A stretch of DNA of 64,000 nucleotides. It comes from Acidimicrobiia bacterium (GTDB lineage: Bacteria > Actinomycetota > Acidimicrobiia > IMCC26256 > JAOSJM01). The first letter of the stretch is position 1. The number at the start of each line of letters is the position of its first letter. Shown here in pieces: positions 24,210 through 33,739 of this stretch. The stretch is taken from contig JAOSJM010000005.1 of assembly GCA_027494165.1 (NCBI GenBank), positions 558,001 to 622,000 on the forward strand, in the 5' to 3' direction. Made by a program: the position numbers and the translations under genes. The notes under the pieces are model-generated. The model searched no databases, was not told where the DNA came from, and was given only the letters and a program-made list of their open reading frames with translations.

Positions 24210-25610
24210 ATGGCCGCCACCCTGGCCGAGAAGGTGTGGGAGCGCCACGTGGTCCACCGGGCCGACGGCGAGCCCGACCTGCTCTACATCGACCTGCACC
24301 TGGTCCACGAGGTGACCTCGCCGCAGGCCTTCGACGGTCTGCGGCTCGCGGACCGGCCGGTCCGCCGGCCCGACCTCACGGTCGCCACCATGGACCACAA
24401 CGTGCCGACGATCGGCCTCGACGAGCCCGTGGCCGACCCGGTCTCGGCGAAGCAGATGCAGGTCCTGGCCCGCAACTGCCAGGACTTCGGCGTCCGCCTC
24501 TACGCCATGGGCGACCCCGGCCAGGGCATCGTCCACGTGATCGGCCCCGAGCTCGGCCTCACGATGCCGGGCCTGACCGTCGTGTGCGGCGACAGCCACA
24601 CCTCCACGCACGGCGCGTTCGGGGCGCTGGCCTTCGGCATCGGCACGAGCGAGGTGGAGCACGTCCTCGCCACCCAGACGCTCCCCCAGCACCGCCCGGC
24701 GACCATGGCGGTCACGGTCGACGGGGACCTCCCCGAGGGCGTCACCGCCAAGGACCTCGTCCTGGCCATCATCGCCCGCGTCGGGACCGGCGGCGGGATC
24801 GGCTCCATCCTCGAGTACCGGGGCTCGGCCGTACGCTCCCTCTCCATGGAGGGGCGGATGACCGTGTGCAACATGTCCATCGAGGCGGGCGCCCGGGCAG
24901 GCCTCATCGCTCCCGACGACACCACCTTCGCCTACGTCGAGGGCCGGCCCTTCGCCCCGTCGGGCGCGGCCTGGGAGCAGGCCCTCGACGACTGGCGGGC
25001 GCTCGCCACCGACGCCGGGGCGACGTTCGACCGCGAGGTGACGATCGACGCCGGGACGCTGCGCCCGTACGTCACGTGGGGCACGAACCCGGCCCAGTCC
25101 GTCACGATCGACGACGCCGTCCCCGACCCCTCCGGCATGGCGGACGACGCCCGGCGGGAGGCCGCCGAGCGGGCCCTCGTCTACATGGGCCTCGAACCCG
25201 GGACGCCGATCCGCTCGATCGCCGTCGACACGGTGTTCATCGGCTCCTGCACCAACTCGCGCCTCGAGGACCTGCGGGCGGCCGCCGAGGTGCTCCGGGG
25301 CCGCACGGTGAGCCCGGGGCTGCGGGCGCTCGTCGTGCCCGGGTCCATGCGGGTCAAGGCCGAGGCCGAGGCCGAGGGGCTCGACCGGGTGTTCCGGGAC
25401 GCCGGCGCGGAGTGGCGGTCGGCGGGCTGCTCGATGTGCCTGGCCATGAACCCCGATCGGCTGGCCCCCGGCGAGCGGTGCGCCAGCACGTCGAACCGGA
25501 ACTTCGAGGGGCGCCAAGGGCGGGGGGGCCGAACCCACCTCGTCTCGCCGGCCGTCGCCGCCGCCACCGCGGTGGCCGGCCGCTTCGCCGCCCCCGCCGA
25601 CCTCACCTGA
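24210..25610 (+). CDS. leuC: 3-isopropylmalate dehydratase large subunit
   Basis: A 466-residue aconitase-family protein, the usual length for LeuC. Visible are [58 protein letters not shown], and the three Fe-S cysteines: one in [14 protein letters not shown] and two in SMCLAMNPD (preceded by GC). It ends with [20 protein letters not shown]. It isomerises 2- to 3-isopropylmalate with LeuD in leucine synthesis. Eleven bases separate it from leuD, so the two form an operon. The G7 run near 25522 is correctly in frame. Confidence 0.97.
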   Translation: MAATLAEKVWERHVVHRADGEPDLLYIDLHLVHEVTSPQAFDGLRLADRPVRRPDLTVATMDHNVPTIGLDEPVADPVSAKQMQVLARNCQDFGVRLYAMGDPGQGIVHVIGPELGLTMPGLTVVCGDSHTSTHGAFGALAFGIGTSEVEHVLATQTLPQHRPATMAVTVDGDLPEGVTAKDLVLAIIARVGTGGGIGSILEYRGSAVRSLSMEGRMTVCNMSIEAGARAGLIAPDDTTFAYVEGRPFAPSGAAWEQALDDWRALATDAGATFDREVTIDAGTLRPYVTWGTNPAQSVTIDDAVPDPSGMADDARREAAERALVYMGLEPGTPIRSIAVDTVFIGSCTNSRLEDLRAAAEVLRGRTVSPGLRALVVPGSMRVKAEAEAEGLDRVFRDAGAEWRSAGCSMCLAMNPDRLAPGERCASTSNRNFEGRQGRGGRTHLVSPAVAAATAVAGRFAAPADLT

Positions 25611-25621
25611 AGGAGCCTGCC

Positions 25622-26224
25622 ATGGAGGCCGTCACCGTCATCTCGGGCCGGGGTGCCCCGCTGCGCCGTTCCGACGTCGACACCGACCAGATCATCCCGG
25701 CCGAGTGGCTGAAGCGGGTCGAGCGCACCGGCTTCGGTGCGGGGCTCTTCGCCGAGTGGCGCAAGGATCCCGACTTCGTGCTCAACGACGAGCGCTACGC
25801 CGGCGCGACCGTCCTCGTGGCCGGGGCCAACTTCGGGACCGGCTCGTCACGGGAGCACGCGACCTGGGCCCTCCAGGACCACGGCTTCCGGGCCGTGGTG
25901 TCGCCCCGCTTCGCCGACATCTTCCGGAACAACTGCCTGAAGATCGGCCTCGTCCCGGTGGAGGCGACCGGCGAGGCCGTCTCCCGGCTGCTCGACGCGC
26001 TCGAGGTCGACGCCGAGCTCGAGATCGTCGTCGACGTCACCGAGCGCCGGCTCCGGGTGCCGGCCCTCGACCTCGACGAGCCCTTCCACCTCGACGACCA
26101 CTCCCACTTCCGGCTCGTCAACGGGCTCGACGACATCGGGCTGACCCTGCGCCACGAGTCCGAGATCGCCAGCTACGAGCAGACCCGCCCGGCGTGGATG
26201 CCCCTGGTCCCGGCGGAGCGCTGA
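25622..26224 (+). CDS. leuD: 3-isopropylmalate dehydratase small subunit
   Basis: A 200-residue protein with the swivelling-domain features of LeuD: RSDVDTDQIIPAEWLKR, FGTGSSREHATWAL and IFRNNCLKIGL. AAGGAGCC precedes the ATG at 25622. It forms the heterodimeric isopropylmalate isomerase with LeuC. Immediately downstream is a DUF2007 gene, 17 bp away, probably on the same transcript. Confidence 0.97.
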   Translation: MEAVTVISGRGAPLRRSDVDTDQIIPAEWLKRVERTGFGAGLFAEWRKDPDFVLNDERYAGATVLVAGANFGTGSSREHATWALQDHGFRAVVSPRFADIFRNNCLKIGLVPVEATGEAVSRLLDALEVDAELEIVVDVTERRLRVPALDLDEPFHLDDHSHFRLVNGLDDIGLTLRHESEIASYEQTRPAWMPLVPAER

Positions 26225-26241
26225 GCGCGCGCGGGGCGACG

Positions 26242-26511
26242 GTGAGCGCCGAGCGCGACGATCGGGACGACCGGTACGCCGACGACCGTCTCGTCCCCGT
26301 GGCCTTGGCGGGCTCGCGCGTCGAGGCCGAGACGGTCGTCGCCCTGCTCGAGGCCCACGGCATCCGGGCGTTCGCCCAGCACCGCGACCTGGAGGCGGTC
26401 TTCCCGACCCTCTTCTCGCAACCGGGCACGCCGGTGCTGGTACGCCAGCGGGACGCGCCCGAGGCCCGGGCCCTCCTCGACGCCACCCCGGGCTCCCCGC
26501 CGCCGGGCTGA
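26242..26511 (+). CDS. DUF2007 family protein (putative signal-transducing protein)
   Basis: An 89-residue protein with the GlnB-like DUF2007 core: LVPVALAGSRVEAETVVALLEAHGIRAF ... PVLVRQRDAPEARALLDA. The GTG at 26242 is used because the frame upstream overlaps leuD. The family is small and cytoplasmic with no assigned biochemical role. Its place at the end of leuCD hints at a link to metabolism, but this is only context. Confidence 0.75.
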   Translation: MSAERDDRDDRYADDRLVPVALAGSRVEAETVVALLEAHGIRAFAQHRDLEAVFPTLFSQPGTPVLVRQRDAPEARALLDATPGSPPPG

Positions 26512-26544
26512 GCGCCTTCCGCAGCACGCCACGCCGCGGGCGGC

Positions 26545-27625
26545 TCACGATCGGGGCCGGTGTCTGCGCTCCCGCTTGATCTCCCGGTAGAGCCGCGCGA
26601 CGCGGCGGTCCCGGGCCCTCCGGGCCTGCTCGTCGAGCCGGAGCTCCAGGTGGGTCAGCTCCCGCTCCAGGCGCCGGAAGCGCTCGAGCCGGCCCGGGTC
26701 GAGACGCCCGTCGTCGACGGCCGCCTGCACGGCGCACCCCGGCTCGCCGGCGTGGCGGCAGTCCCGGAACCGGCAGGAGCCGGCGAGGTCCTCCACGTCC
26801 GCGAAGGTCCGGGAGAGCCCCTCCCCCTCGCCCCACAGACCCAGGGCCCGCAGGCCCGGCGTGTCGAGCAGCACACCTCCCCCGGGCAGCGGCACGAGGT
26901 CACGGGTCGTGGTGGTGTGACGGCCCTTCCCGTCCGCGGCGCGCACGGAGCGCACGGCCTGGAGGTCGGTCCCCACCAGCCGGTTCACGAGCGAGGACTT
27001 CCCGACCCCCGACGCCCCGAGGAGCACCGCGGTGCGGTGGGGTGCCAGCCATCGCGACACCTCCTCGAGGCCCAGGCCGGTCGTGGCGCTGGTGGCGACG
27101 ACGTCGACGCCCGGCGCGACGGCACCGACCTCGTCGAGGGCCTCCGCGGGCTCGGCGACGAGGTCGGCCTTCGTCAGGACGACCGCCGGCACGGCCCCGC
27201 TCTCCCAGGCCAGCACGAGCGACCGGTCCAGGCGCCCCGGGACGATCGGGCGGTCGAGACCGTGCACGACGAGCACCAGGTCCACGTTGGCCGCGAGGAC
27301 CTGATCGGCCGTCGCGCCGCCGGGGACCCGGCGCCGGAGGGCCGAGCGACGCTCCAGCACCGCGGTCACCTCCGGCGGGTCCGAGGCGACGTCGACGGCC
27401 ACCCAGTCGCCGGCGACGACGTGGGCACGGGTGGACCGGGCGGGCACCGATCTGCCGTCGAGGAGCACAACCGCGCCGCCGCGGTCGCTGCGGGCCACGC
27501 GCCCGGGGAGGCTGCCGGGGGGCGCGTGGGCCGCGAAGTCCTCGGCGAGACCGCGGTCCCAACCGAAGCGGACGAGGGCGGGCGGGAGGTCCGGACGCGG
27601 CGCGGCCCCGGTGGTGCTCGGTCAC
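26545..27625 (-). CDS. rsgA: ribosome small-subunit-dependent GTPase RsgA, frameshift near N-terminus
   Basis: The circularly permuted GTPase order is visible: LTKADL (G4), then GASGVGKSSLVNRL (G1), the KGRHTTTT switch, and LLDTPGLRAL (G3). The zinc site follows: CRFRDCRHAGEPGC. RsgA helps 30S maturation. The frame from the GTG at 27498 gives 317 residues. Upstream in the same frame, conserved N-terminal sequence (LVRFGWDRGLAEDFAAHAP, then PGRVARSDRGG) continues with no start codon. A GTG at 27625 in the neighbouring frame is the likely true start, which implies a one-base loss near the GGGG at about 27610. Confidence 0.9.
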
Positions 27626-27763
27626 GGGGGCTCCTCGGAGGAAGGCGCCCGGGCGGCGTGGCGCGGAGGCTCAGCCGCCCCGCGGGCGCGGGTGGACCCG
27701 GTCTTCCTGGATCTCCACCACGACGAGCATCGGGCTCCCTCGCGCCTCGCGAACCCCTCGATC

Positions 27764-29122
27764 CTACCCCCGAGGCGCACCCCCTCCGGGACGGGCAGGA
27801 GAGACCTCGGGCGTCACGGCCTGCCGTGTCCCCCGCGCCTGCGGGACGGCACGCTCGGTGGGCCGGCCCGGGTGGTCGGCCGGGTCGGCGATCACCACGC
27901 GGTCCCGGCCCTCCTGCTTGGCCCGGAGCAGGGCTCGGTCGGCATACCGCAGGACATGCTCGAAGTCGATCCCGTGGGTGGAGTCGGCGAGCCCGAAGCT
28001 CGCCGTGAACGGCGGCACGTCGTCGCGGGAGCTCTCCTCGGACAGGGCCCGCCGGCTGCGGTGCAGCACCGGGGCCGCCTCCACGGTCGAGCACCCCGGG
28101 AACACCACGACGAACTCCTCGCCTCCGTAGCGGCAGACGACGTCTCCCGCCCGGACCTCCCGTCGCAGGACGGCGGCGAAGTGCCGGAGCGCGGCGTCGC
28201 CGACGTCGTGTCCGAAGGTGTCGTTGAGGACCTTGAACCGGTCGAGATCGATGACGGCCACGGCGTAGGGGACCTCCCGCTCGTCGAGCTGCCGGCCCAG
28301 GACGTCCAGGGTCCGCCGGTTGAGCTGCCCCGTGAGCGGATCGGTGGATGCCTGGAGCTCGCTGCGCTCCATGGCCCGCAGGATCCCGACCCGCGTCCCG
28401 AGCTGCGCGACCAGGCGTCCGAGGGCCTCGACGTCGTCGGAGTCGGGGCGGGCCTCGGTACGGGTCGTCACGTGCAGCACGCCCACGGACCGGCCGAGGA
28501 CCTGGACCGGGAGGCACACGGCCGCGCAGGGCCCGCCGCGGCGGTGACGCAACTGCGGGCACGCGTAGATGGACTCGCTGGTCTCGAACACGAGCGCCCG
28601 GGATGCTCGGATGGCCGGGCACCGCTCGGACCGGCCGACCTCGCAGTGGGACGGCGATCGTCCCGGTGAGGTCACGGCGACGCGAAACAGCACGGAGCTC
28701 GAGGGCGACGCGAGCAGGAGCTCGACCCCCCCGTCGACCAGCTCGGTCGCGCGGACCGCCACGTCCCACGCGTCCGTCTCCGTGCCGCTGCGCTCGAGAG
28801 CCTGCTGCGCTGCGGCGAGGGTGCGGAGCCGCCGGAGCTCGGCCTCGAGCGCGGCCTCCCGGAGGCCGGCCACCCGCCGCTCCTCCGTGGCACGACGCCC
28901 GATGCGATGCAGGGTCACGAGCGCGAGGACGGCGGTCCCGAGCACCGCCGCCAACGCCGTCGAGACCAGGAGGGCGCCCGGGCCCCCGACGGGCAGGACC
29001 ACGCCCACGATCGTCGCGGCGGAGGTCGAGGCGCAGAGCCCGAACCCGGCCACGAGGAGCAGGCGGGCGTCGCCGCGTCGGCCGGCGCTGCGCCGACCCT
29101 CGACGGCGGCTCGTTCTCTCAC
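27764..29122 (-). CDS. membrane-bound GAF-GGDEF diguanylate cyclase
   Basis: A 452-residue protein. Residues ~20-70 hold two hydrophobic segments (LLLVAGFGLCAS, ALLVSTALAAVLGTAVLALVTL). A GAF-like domain follows, with Cys/His-rich patches (HCEVGRSERCPA, YACPQLRHRRGGPCAAVC). The GGDEF domain begins STDPLTGQLNRRTLD and has the active-site loop RYGGEEFVVVF (GGEEF). It makes cyclic di-GMP from two GTP. No RxxD inhibitory site is evident just before the loop (the residues read RAGDVVCRYGGEEF, and RAGD itself fits R-x-x-D loosely). The Cys/His cluster in the GAF part could bind metal or a redox cofactor. Confidence 0.9.
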   Translation of the reverse strand: MRERAAVEGRRSAGRRGDARLLLVAGFGLCASTSAATIVGVVLPVGGPGALLVSTALAAVLGTAVLALVTLHRIGRRATEERRVAGLREAALEAELRRLRTLAAAQQALERSGTETDAWDVAVRATELVDGGVELLLASPSSSVLFRVAVTSPGRSPSHCEVGRSERCPAIRASRALVFETSESIYACPQLRHRRGGPCAAVCLPVQVLGRSVGVLHVTTRTEARPDSDDVEALGRLVAQLGTRVGILRAMERSELQASTDPLTGQLNRRTLDVLGRQLDEREVPYAVAVIDLDRFKVLNDTFGHDVGDAALRHFAAVLRREVRAGDVVCRYGGEEFVVVFPGCSTVEAAPVLHRSRRALSEESSRDDVPPFTASFGLADSTHGIDFEHVLRYADRALLRAKQEGRDRVVIADPADHPGRPTERAVPQARGTRQAVTPEVSPARPGGGAPRG

Positions 29123-29222
29123 GATCGGTCACCACCCCCTGGAGCAATCTCGGCACCGGGAGGTGATCCCTCAAGCGCGAGAAGGTCGCGCCTCCCTCCA
29201 CCCGGCCGCGCCGGGGGGTTCG

Positions 29223-29888
29223 CTACGCCGGCTCGACCCCGCCCAGGAGGGCCAGCTCGCGCCACTTCCAGTGACAATCGACCTGGTCGAAACCGACCTC
29301 GCGCAACCAGGCGAGCTGGGTCTCCACGAGGACGAGCCGGTTCGACGGGTCGTCCTGCTCGGGGGTCTTCCCGACGGCGCGGAGGAACGCCGCGTGGAGC
29401 TCTCGCGTGGGTGACGCCACGTGCTCGAGGTTCAGGAAGGCGCCACCGGGCTCCAGCAACCCGCGGACCTCGCCGTAGAGGGCGCGCTTGCGCTCGTCGG
29501 CGAGGTGATGGACGGCGTAGCTCGACACGACGAGGTCGAAGCTCCCCCAATCGGCCGGGAGAGGGCGTGCGAGGTCGTGCTCGACGATCGTGACGTCGTC
29601 CGCGGCGCCGAAGCGGTCGCGGGCCCGGGCCAGCATCTCCGCGGAGAAGTCCACCGCGACCCCGGTGATCCCCGGGCGAGCCTCGCGGACCAGGGCGAGC
29701 AGGAAGCCGTCACCGGTCCCCAGGTCGAGGACGCGCCGGGGCGCCGGCGGCACGTGCTCCAGCAGGATCTCGTACCCCTCGGCGTGGTGGGCGAAGGTCC
29801 CGCGCTCGGCGAGGTACCGGCGGGCGTGCGCGGCGTCCGTCCACAGGTTGGGCCGATCGGGCCCCGGACCCGCCGGGGCCCGCGTCAC
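29223..29888 (-). CDS. class I SAM-dependent methyltransferase
   Basis: A 221-residue protein with motif I VLDLGTGDGFLLAL, the acidic residue in GVAVDFSAEM, and the post-motif FDLVVSSYAVHHLADERKRALY. It ends with a KTPEQDDPSNRLVLVETQLAWLREVGF block like that of trans-aconitate/cobalamin-region methyltransferases. The substrate is unknown. Its start overlaps the leuA stop (29885-29888), so it is translationally coupled to leuA. Confidence 0.85.
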   Translation of the reverse strand: MTRAPAGPGPDRPNLWTDAAHARRYLAERGTFAHHAEGYEILLEHVPPAPRRVLDLGTGDGFLLALVREARPGITGVAVDFSAEMLARARDRFGAADDVTIVEHDLARPLPADWGSFDLVVSSYAVHHLADERKRALYGEVRGLLEPGGAFLNLEHVASPTRELHAAFLRAVGKTPEQDDPSNRLVLVETQLAWLREVGFDQVDCHWKWRELALLGGVEPA

Positions 29889-31461
29889 GGCCCGACCTCG
29901 TGCTCCCGCTGCTCGGCGTGCTGCTCCCGCAGTCGGACGACCTTGTTCACCGCGTTGAGGTACGCCCGGGCGGACGCCTCGACGACGTCGGTGGCGACAC
30001 CCCGCCCGGAGGCCTTCAGGCCGTCGGCCTCGAGCTGGACCACGACGTCGCCGAGCGCGTCGCGGCCGCCGGTCACCGAGGAGACGTTGAAGTCGAGCAG
30101 GCGGCCCCGAACGCCGGTGGCCTCGGCGATCGCGGCGCAGGCGGCGTCGATCATGCCGTTGCCCTCGGCCGTGGCCTCGGTCTTGCCGTCCTCGTCGGTG
30201 AGCACGACCGTCGCCCGTGGCGTGGAGGACGTGCCTCCGTGGACGTCGAGGCTCAGGATCGTGTAGCGGTTGACGAAGCCGTGGCCGAGCTCCTCGGCGA
30301 CGATCGCCTCGAGGTCGGCCTCGGTGATCTGGACCTTGCGGTCGGCCAGCTCCTTGAACCGGGTGAACGCGGCGTTCAGCGCCTCCCCTGGAGGTGCAGG
30401 CCCATCTTGGCCAGGGAGTCGGCGAAGGCGTGACGGCCCGAGTGCTTGCCCAGCACGATCTGGGCCGCCTGCTGGCCCACCGTCTTGGCGTCGATGATCT
30501 CGTAGGTCTCGCGGTCGGCCAGCACCCCGTGCTGGTGGATGCCCGACTCGTGGGCGAACGCGTTCCGCCCCACGACCGCCTTGTTGTACTGGACCGGGTA
30601 CCCGGTGAGGCGCGACACCAGCCGGGAGGTGCGGGCCAGCTCCTCGGTCCGCACGTTGGTCGTGAGGCCGCCGAAGCGCTCCGACCGGGTCCGCAGGGCC
30701 ATCACGACCTCCTCGAGCGCGGCGTTGCCGGCCCGCTCGCCCAGGCCGTTGACCGCGCACTCGATCTGGCGGGCGCCGGCGGCGACGCCCGCCAGCGAGT
30801 TCGCCACGGCCAGGCCCAGGTCGTTGTGGCAGTGGGTCGAGACCACGTAGTCGCCCCGGACGTTCTCGATGACGAACGCGATGAGCCGGCCGAACTCCTC
30901 GGGGACGGCGAAGCCCACGGTGTCGGGGATGTTGAGCGTCGTCGCGCCGGCGTCGACGGCGACCTGGAGCACCTCGCACATGAACTCGGGGTCGGAGCGG
31001 CTGCCGTCCTCCGGGGAGAACTCCACGTCGTCGGTGTAGCCACGGGCCCGGGCGACGCCCGCCGCGGCCTCGGCCTTCACCTGCTCCGGGGTCATGCGGA
31101 GCTTCTTCTCCATGTGGATCGCCGAGGTGGCGATGAAGACGTGGAGCCGCGGCTTGGCGGCGTGCCGTACGGCTTCCCAGGCCCGGTCGATGTCCTGGAA
31201 GCCGGTGCGCGAGAGCGCCGCCACGGTGGGGCCCTCCACCGCCGTGGCGATGGCCTCCACGGCCTCGAAGTCGCCCTGGCTGGCGATCGGGAAGCCGGCC
31301 TCGATGACGTCGACGCCGAGGCGCGCGAGCTGGTCGGCGATCTCCAGCTTCTCCCCCACGTCGAGGGAGATGCCGGGCGACTGCTCGCCGTCCCGCAGCG
31401 TCGTGTCGAAGATCCTCACGGTGTCCATCGGGCCCTCCCGGGGCGTCTCGGTAGGTGTCAT
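29885..31461 (-). CDS. leuA: 2-isopropylmalate synthase, one frameshift
   Basis: The protein has [52 protein letters not shown] and [11 protein letters not shown], plus the C-terminal LeuA allosteric domain ([30 protein letters not shown]). It commits 2-oxoisovalerate plus acetyl-CoA to leucine. Reconstructed length is about 520 residues. The C4 run at 30385-30388 (should be five) shifts the frame between GLHLQG and EALNAAF. Both sides are fully conserved, so a sequencing error is likely. The ATG at 31429 (M-D-T-V-R), after GGGAGGG, is an alternative start. It is preceded by a leader peptide and attenuator-like RNA. Confidence 0.93.
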
Positions 31462-31484
31462 CGGCCGCTCGGGTGATTTCGTGC

Positions 31485-31546
31485 AACGAAAAACCCCCGG
31501 CCTGAGGGCACGAGGGGCGTCCGCGAGCACCGGGGCGGTGCTCGCC
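31485..31546 (-). terminator. attenuator-like hairpins upstream of leuA
   Basis: On the minus strand, right after the leader peptide stop, GCGAGCACCG and CGGTGCTCGC form a perfect 10-bp stem around a three-base loop (31524-31546). This is followed by a CCCCT...CCGGGGG segment ending in TTTTT (about 31485-31510). The order leader peptide, strong hairpin, G-run plus T-tract, then leuA is that of transcription attenuation. The exact alternative pairings were not computed. Confidence 0.6.
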
Positions 31547-31547
31547 G

Positions 31548-31589
31548 CTAGGTAAGGAGGAGGCTGTGGGTGTAGCGGTGCCGGAACAT
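31548..31589 (-). CDS. leuA leader peptide (13 aa) with three consecutive Leu codons
   Basis: The minus strand from ATG at 31589 reads [13 protein letters not shown] and stops with TAG at 31548. The Leu codons are CTC-CTC-CTT. A Leu run in a short ORF just before a hairpin and leuA is the hallmark of leucine-responsive ribosome-mediated attenuation. The -10 box lies eight bases before the ATG, so the transcript likely begins at or next to the start codon, i.e. leaderless. Confidence 0.75.
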   Translation of the reverse strand: MFRHRYTHSLLLT

Positions 31590-31597
31590 CGCCAGGA

Positions 31598-31625
31598 ATG
31601 CTACCGCACGCGGGCGTCGAGTCAA
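31598..31625 (-). promoter_or_regulatory. leuA leader promoter
   Basis: On the minus strand TTGACT (31620-31625) and TAGCAT (31598-31603) are separated by 16 bp, a good sigma-A-type promoter. Initiation would fall at about 31590, immediately before the leader-peptide ATG. Confidence 0.7.
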
Positions 31626-31693
31626 CGCGCCCGTCGCCGCCGGCGCCGCGATCCGGGACGAGCGGCGCGGATCGCGCGACACTCTCGGACGTC

Positions 31694-32106
31694 GTGGCAC
31701 GTCGATTCCTGAAGCGGACGGTCCAGCTCGGGGTCCTGGCCGGTCTCGGCTACGCCGTGTGGCGCTGGTTCGAGACCCGGCGCGAGCCGGGCGGGGTCAC
31801 CTGGGAGCCCCAGCCGTTCCCGTACCCTCCCACGCCCCGGGCCGCCGAGACCCCCGCGCGCGCGTGGCCCGGTCGGCGCCGGTGGACGGGTCGGCGGGCG
31901 GGGGGCCCGACGGGTCCGGGGGCGGCGTCGCCTGGGTCGAGCCGACGGGCGGGACCTGCCCGGCGAGCCACCCGGTGAAGGCGAAGCTGGCGAGCGGGAT
32001 CTTCCACGTCCCCGGCGGGCTCAGCTACGAGCGGACGAACCCCGACCGCTGCTACGCCACGCCCACCGACGCGCAGGCCGACGGCCTCCGTCCCTCCAAG
32101 CGCTGA
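31694..32106 (+). CDS. single-pass membrane protein with C-terminal 'sunset'-like domain, one frameshift
   Basis: The GTG at 31694 starts [10 protein letters not shown], then a membrane segment ([15 protein letters not shown]), a proline-rich linker ([16 protein letters not shown]), and, after a one-base shift near 31857-31865, a Gly-rich spacer and the compact domain [49 protein letters not shown]. That last pattern (HP-K, G-YH-PGG, Y--T-PD-C-AT, A-A-G-R-SK) is the small domain often called sunset domain at protein C-termini. It sits divergent from leuA. Function unknown. Confidence 0.65.
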
Positions 32107-32124
32107 CCGGTCCGGGGACCGCCT

Positions 32125-33711
32125 CTAGTCGAGCTGGATCGACTTGGCGAAGAGGATCCCCGGCTCGGCGTGGAGGCGCTCGATCACCTCGGAGGACACC
32201 GGGCTGTCGGTCGCGAGGACCATCAGCGCGTGCTCCCCGGCCGGGCCCCGGCCCACGTCCATGTCGGAGATGTTGATCCCGGCGTCGCCGAGGGCGGTCC
32301 CGACCCGGCCGATCATCCCCGGCCGGTCGTCGTTGTGGACGACCAGCATGAACCGGGAAGGCGGCAGGTCGACGATGTGCTCGTCGATCTCGACGATGCG
32401 GGGCTGCTCCTGCCGGCCGGCCAGGGTGCCGCTCACGTGCACGTCGCGCCCCGCCACCCGGCCCCTCAGGGTGAGCAGGTTCACGTAGTCGCGGGCCGAC
32501 GACGACGTGACCTCGCGAACCTCCAGGCCCCGCTCCTCGGCGAGCTGGGGGGCGTTCACGAACGACACCGGCTCGTCGAGCACCGGAGCCAGCGCGCCCT
32601 TGAGGACGGCCAGGGTGAGCACGCGGCAGTCGTAGTCGGCGATGTGCCCCTCGTACGCGACCTCGAGCGTGTCGACCATCCCGCCGGCGAGCTCGGTGAA
32701 CAGGCGACCGAGCCGCTCGGCCAGGGGCAGGAACGGCCGGACGGTGGACGACGCCTCGGTGGCCGCCAGGTTCACGGCGAAGGGCACGAAGTCCCCCCGG
32801 AGGGCGAGCACGACCTGCTCGGCGATCGTCTGGCCCGCCTTGTCCTGCGCCTCGGCCGTCGACGCGCCCAGGTGCGGCGTCACCACGACCTGATCCAGCT
32901 CGAACAGGGGCGATGCCGTGGTGGGCTCCTCGGCGAACACGTCGAGGGCCGCGCCGGCGATGCGGCCTTCGCGCACCGCGTCGGCCAGGGCCGCCTCGTC
33001 GACGATGCCGCCCCGCGCCGTGTTGACCACGCGGAGGCCCGGCTTCGCCTGGGCGAGGAGCTCCCGGCCGATCAGGCCCACCGTCTCGGGGGTCTTCGGG
33101 AGGTGGACCGTGAGGAAGTCGGCTTGGCGCACGAGGTCGGGCAGGGAGTCGACGAGCTGCACGCCGATCTGGCGGGCCCGCTCCGCGCTCACGTAGGGGT
33201 CGTACGCGAGGAGGTGCATCCCGAAGGCGAGGGCCCGCTGGGCGACCAGCACCCCCACCCGGCCCAGGCCGACGACCCCCAGGGTCTTGCCGTGGAGCTC
33301 CACCCCCTCCCAGCGGGCCCGGTTCCAGCTCCCGGCCCTGAGGTCGGTGTGGGCCTGGGGGATGTTGCGGGCCTGGGCGAGCAGGAGCGCCATCGTGTGC
33401 TCGGCCGCCGAGAGCACGTTCGACTGGGGGGCGTTGACGACCATGACCCCCCGCCGGGTCGCCGCGGCGACGTCGATGTTGTCGATGCCGATCCCGGCCC
33501 GCCCCACGACGACGAGGTCGCTCCCCGCGTCGAGGACCTCCGCCGTGACCCGGGTCGCGCTGCGCACGACGAGCGCCGAGGCGCCCCGCACCGCCTCGAG
33601 CAGGCCGGCCTCGTCGAGGCCGATCCGGACGTCGACGTCGAAGCCGGCGGCCCGGAGCGAGTCGAGGCCGGCGCCGGCGATCTTCTCGGCGACGAGGACC
33701 CGGGGAGACAT
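32125..33711 (-). CDS. serA: D-3-phosphoglycerate dehydrogenase
   Basis: A 528-residue protein, the long actinobacterial form. It has the D-2-hydroxyacid dehydrogenase catalytic domain (LVVVGRAGIGIDNIDVAAAT), the NAD-binding GKTLGVVGLGRVG, a catalytic Arg in NTARGGIVDEAAL, and HLGAST. An ASB intervening domain follows, then a C-terminal ACT domain (FMLVVHNDDRPGMIGRVG). It oxidises 3-phosphoglycerate in the first step of serine synthesis, with likely serine feedback through ACT. The frame is intact. Confidence 0.97.
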   Translation of the reverse strand: MSPRVLVAEKIAGAGLDSLRAAGFDVDVRIGLDEAGLLEAVRGASALVVRSATRVTAEVLDAGSDLVVVGRAGIGIDNIDVAAATRRGVMVVNAPQSNVLSAAEHTMALLLAQARNIPQAHTDLRAGSWNRARWEGVELHGKTLGVVGLGRVGVLVAQRALAFGMHLLAYDPYVSAERARQIGVQLVDSLPDLVRQADFLTVHLPKTPETVGLIGRELLAQAKPGLRVVNTARGGIVDEAALADAVREGRIAGAALDVFAEEPTTASPLFELDQVVVTPHLGASTAEAQDKAGQTIAEQVVLALRGDFVPFAVNLAATEASSTVRPFLPLAERLGRLFTELAGGMVDTLEVAYEGHIADYDCRVLTLAVLKGALAPVLDEPVSFVNAPQLAEERGLEVREVTSSSARDYVNLLTLRGRVAGRDVHVSGTLAGRQEQPRIVEIDEHIVDLPPSRFMLVVHNDDRPGMIGRVGTALGDAGINISDMDVGRGPAGEHALMVLATDSPVSSEVIERLHAEPGILFAKSIQLD

Positions 33712-33739
33712 CGAGACGGAGGCTAGACCCTCGCGCCGG

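Noticed and set aside
29885-31461. leuA as a true pseudogene
   Set aside because: Both halves are fully conserved and separated only by a one-base loss in a C run; the same lesion type recurs across the window, so a consensus error is more likely.
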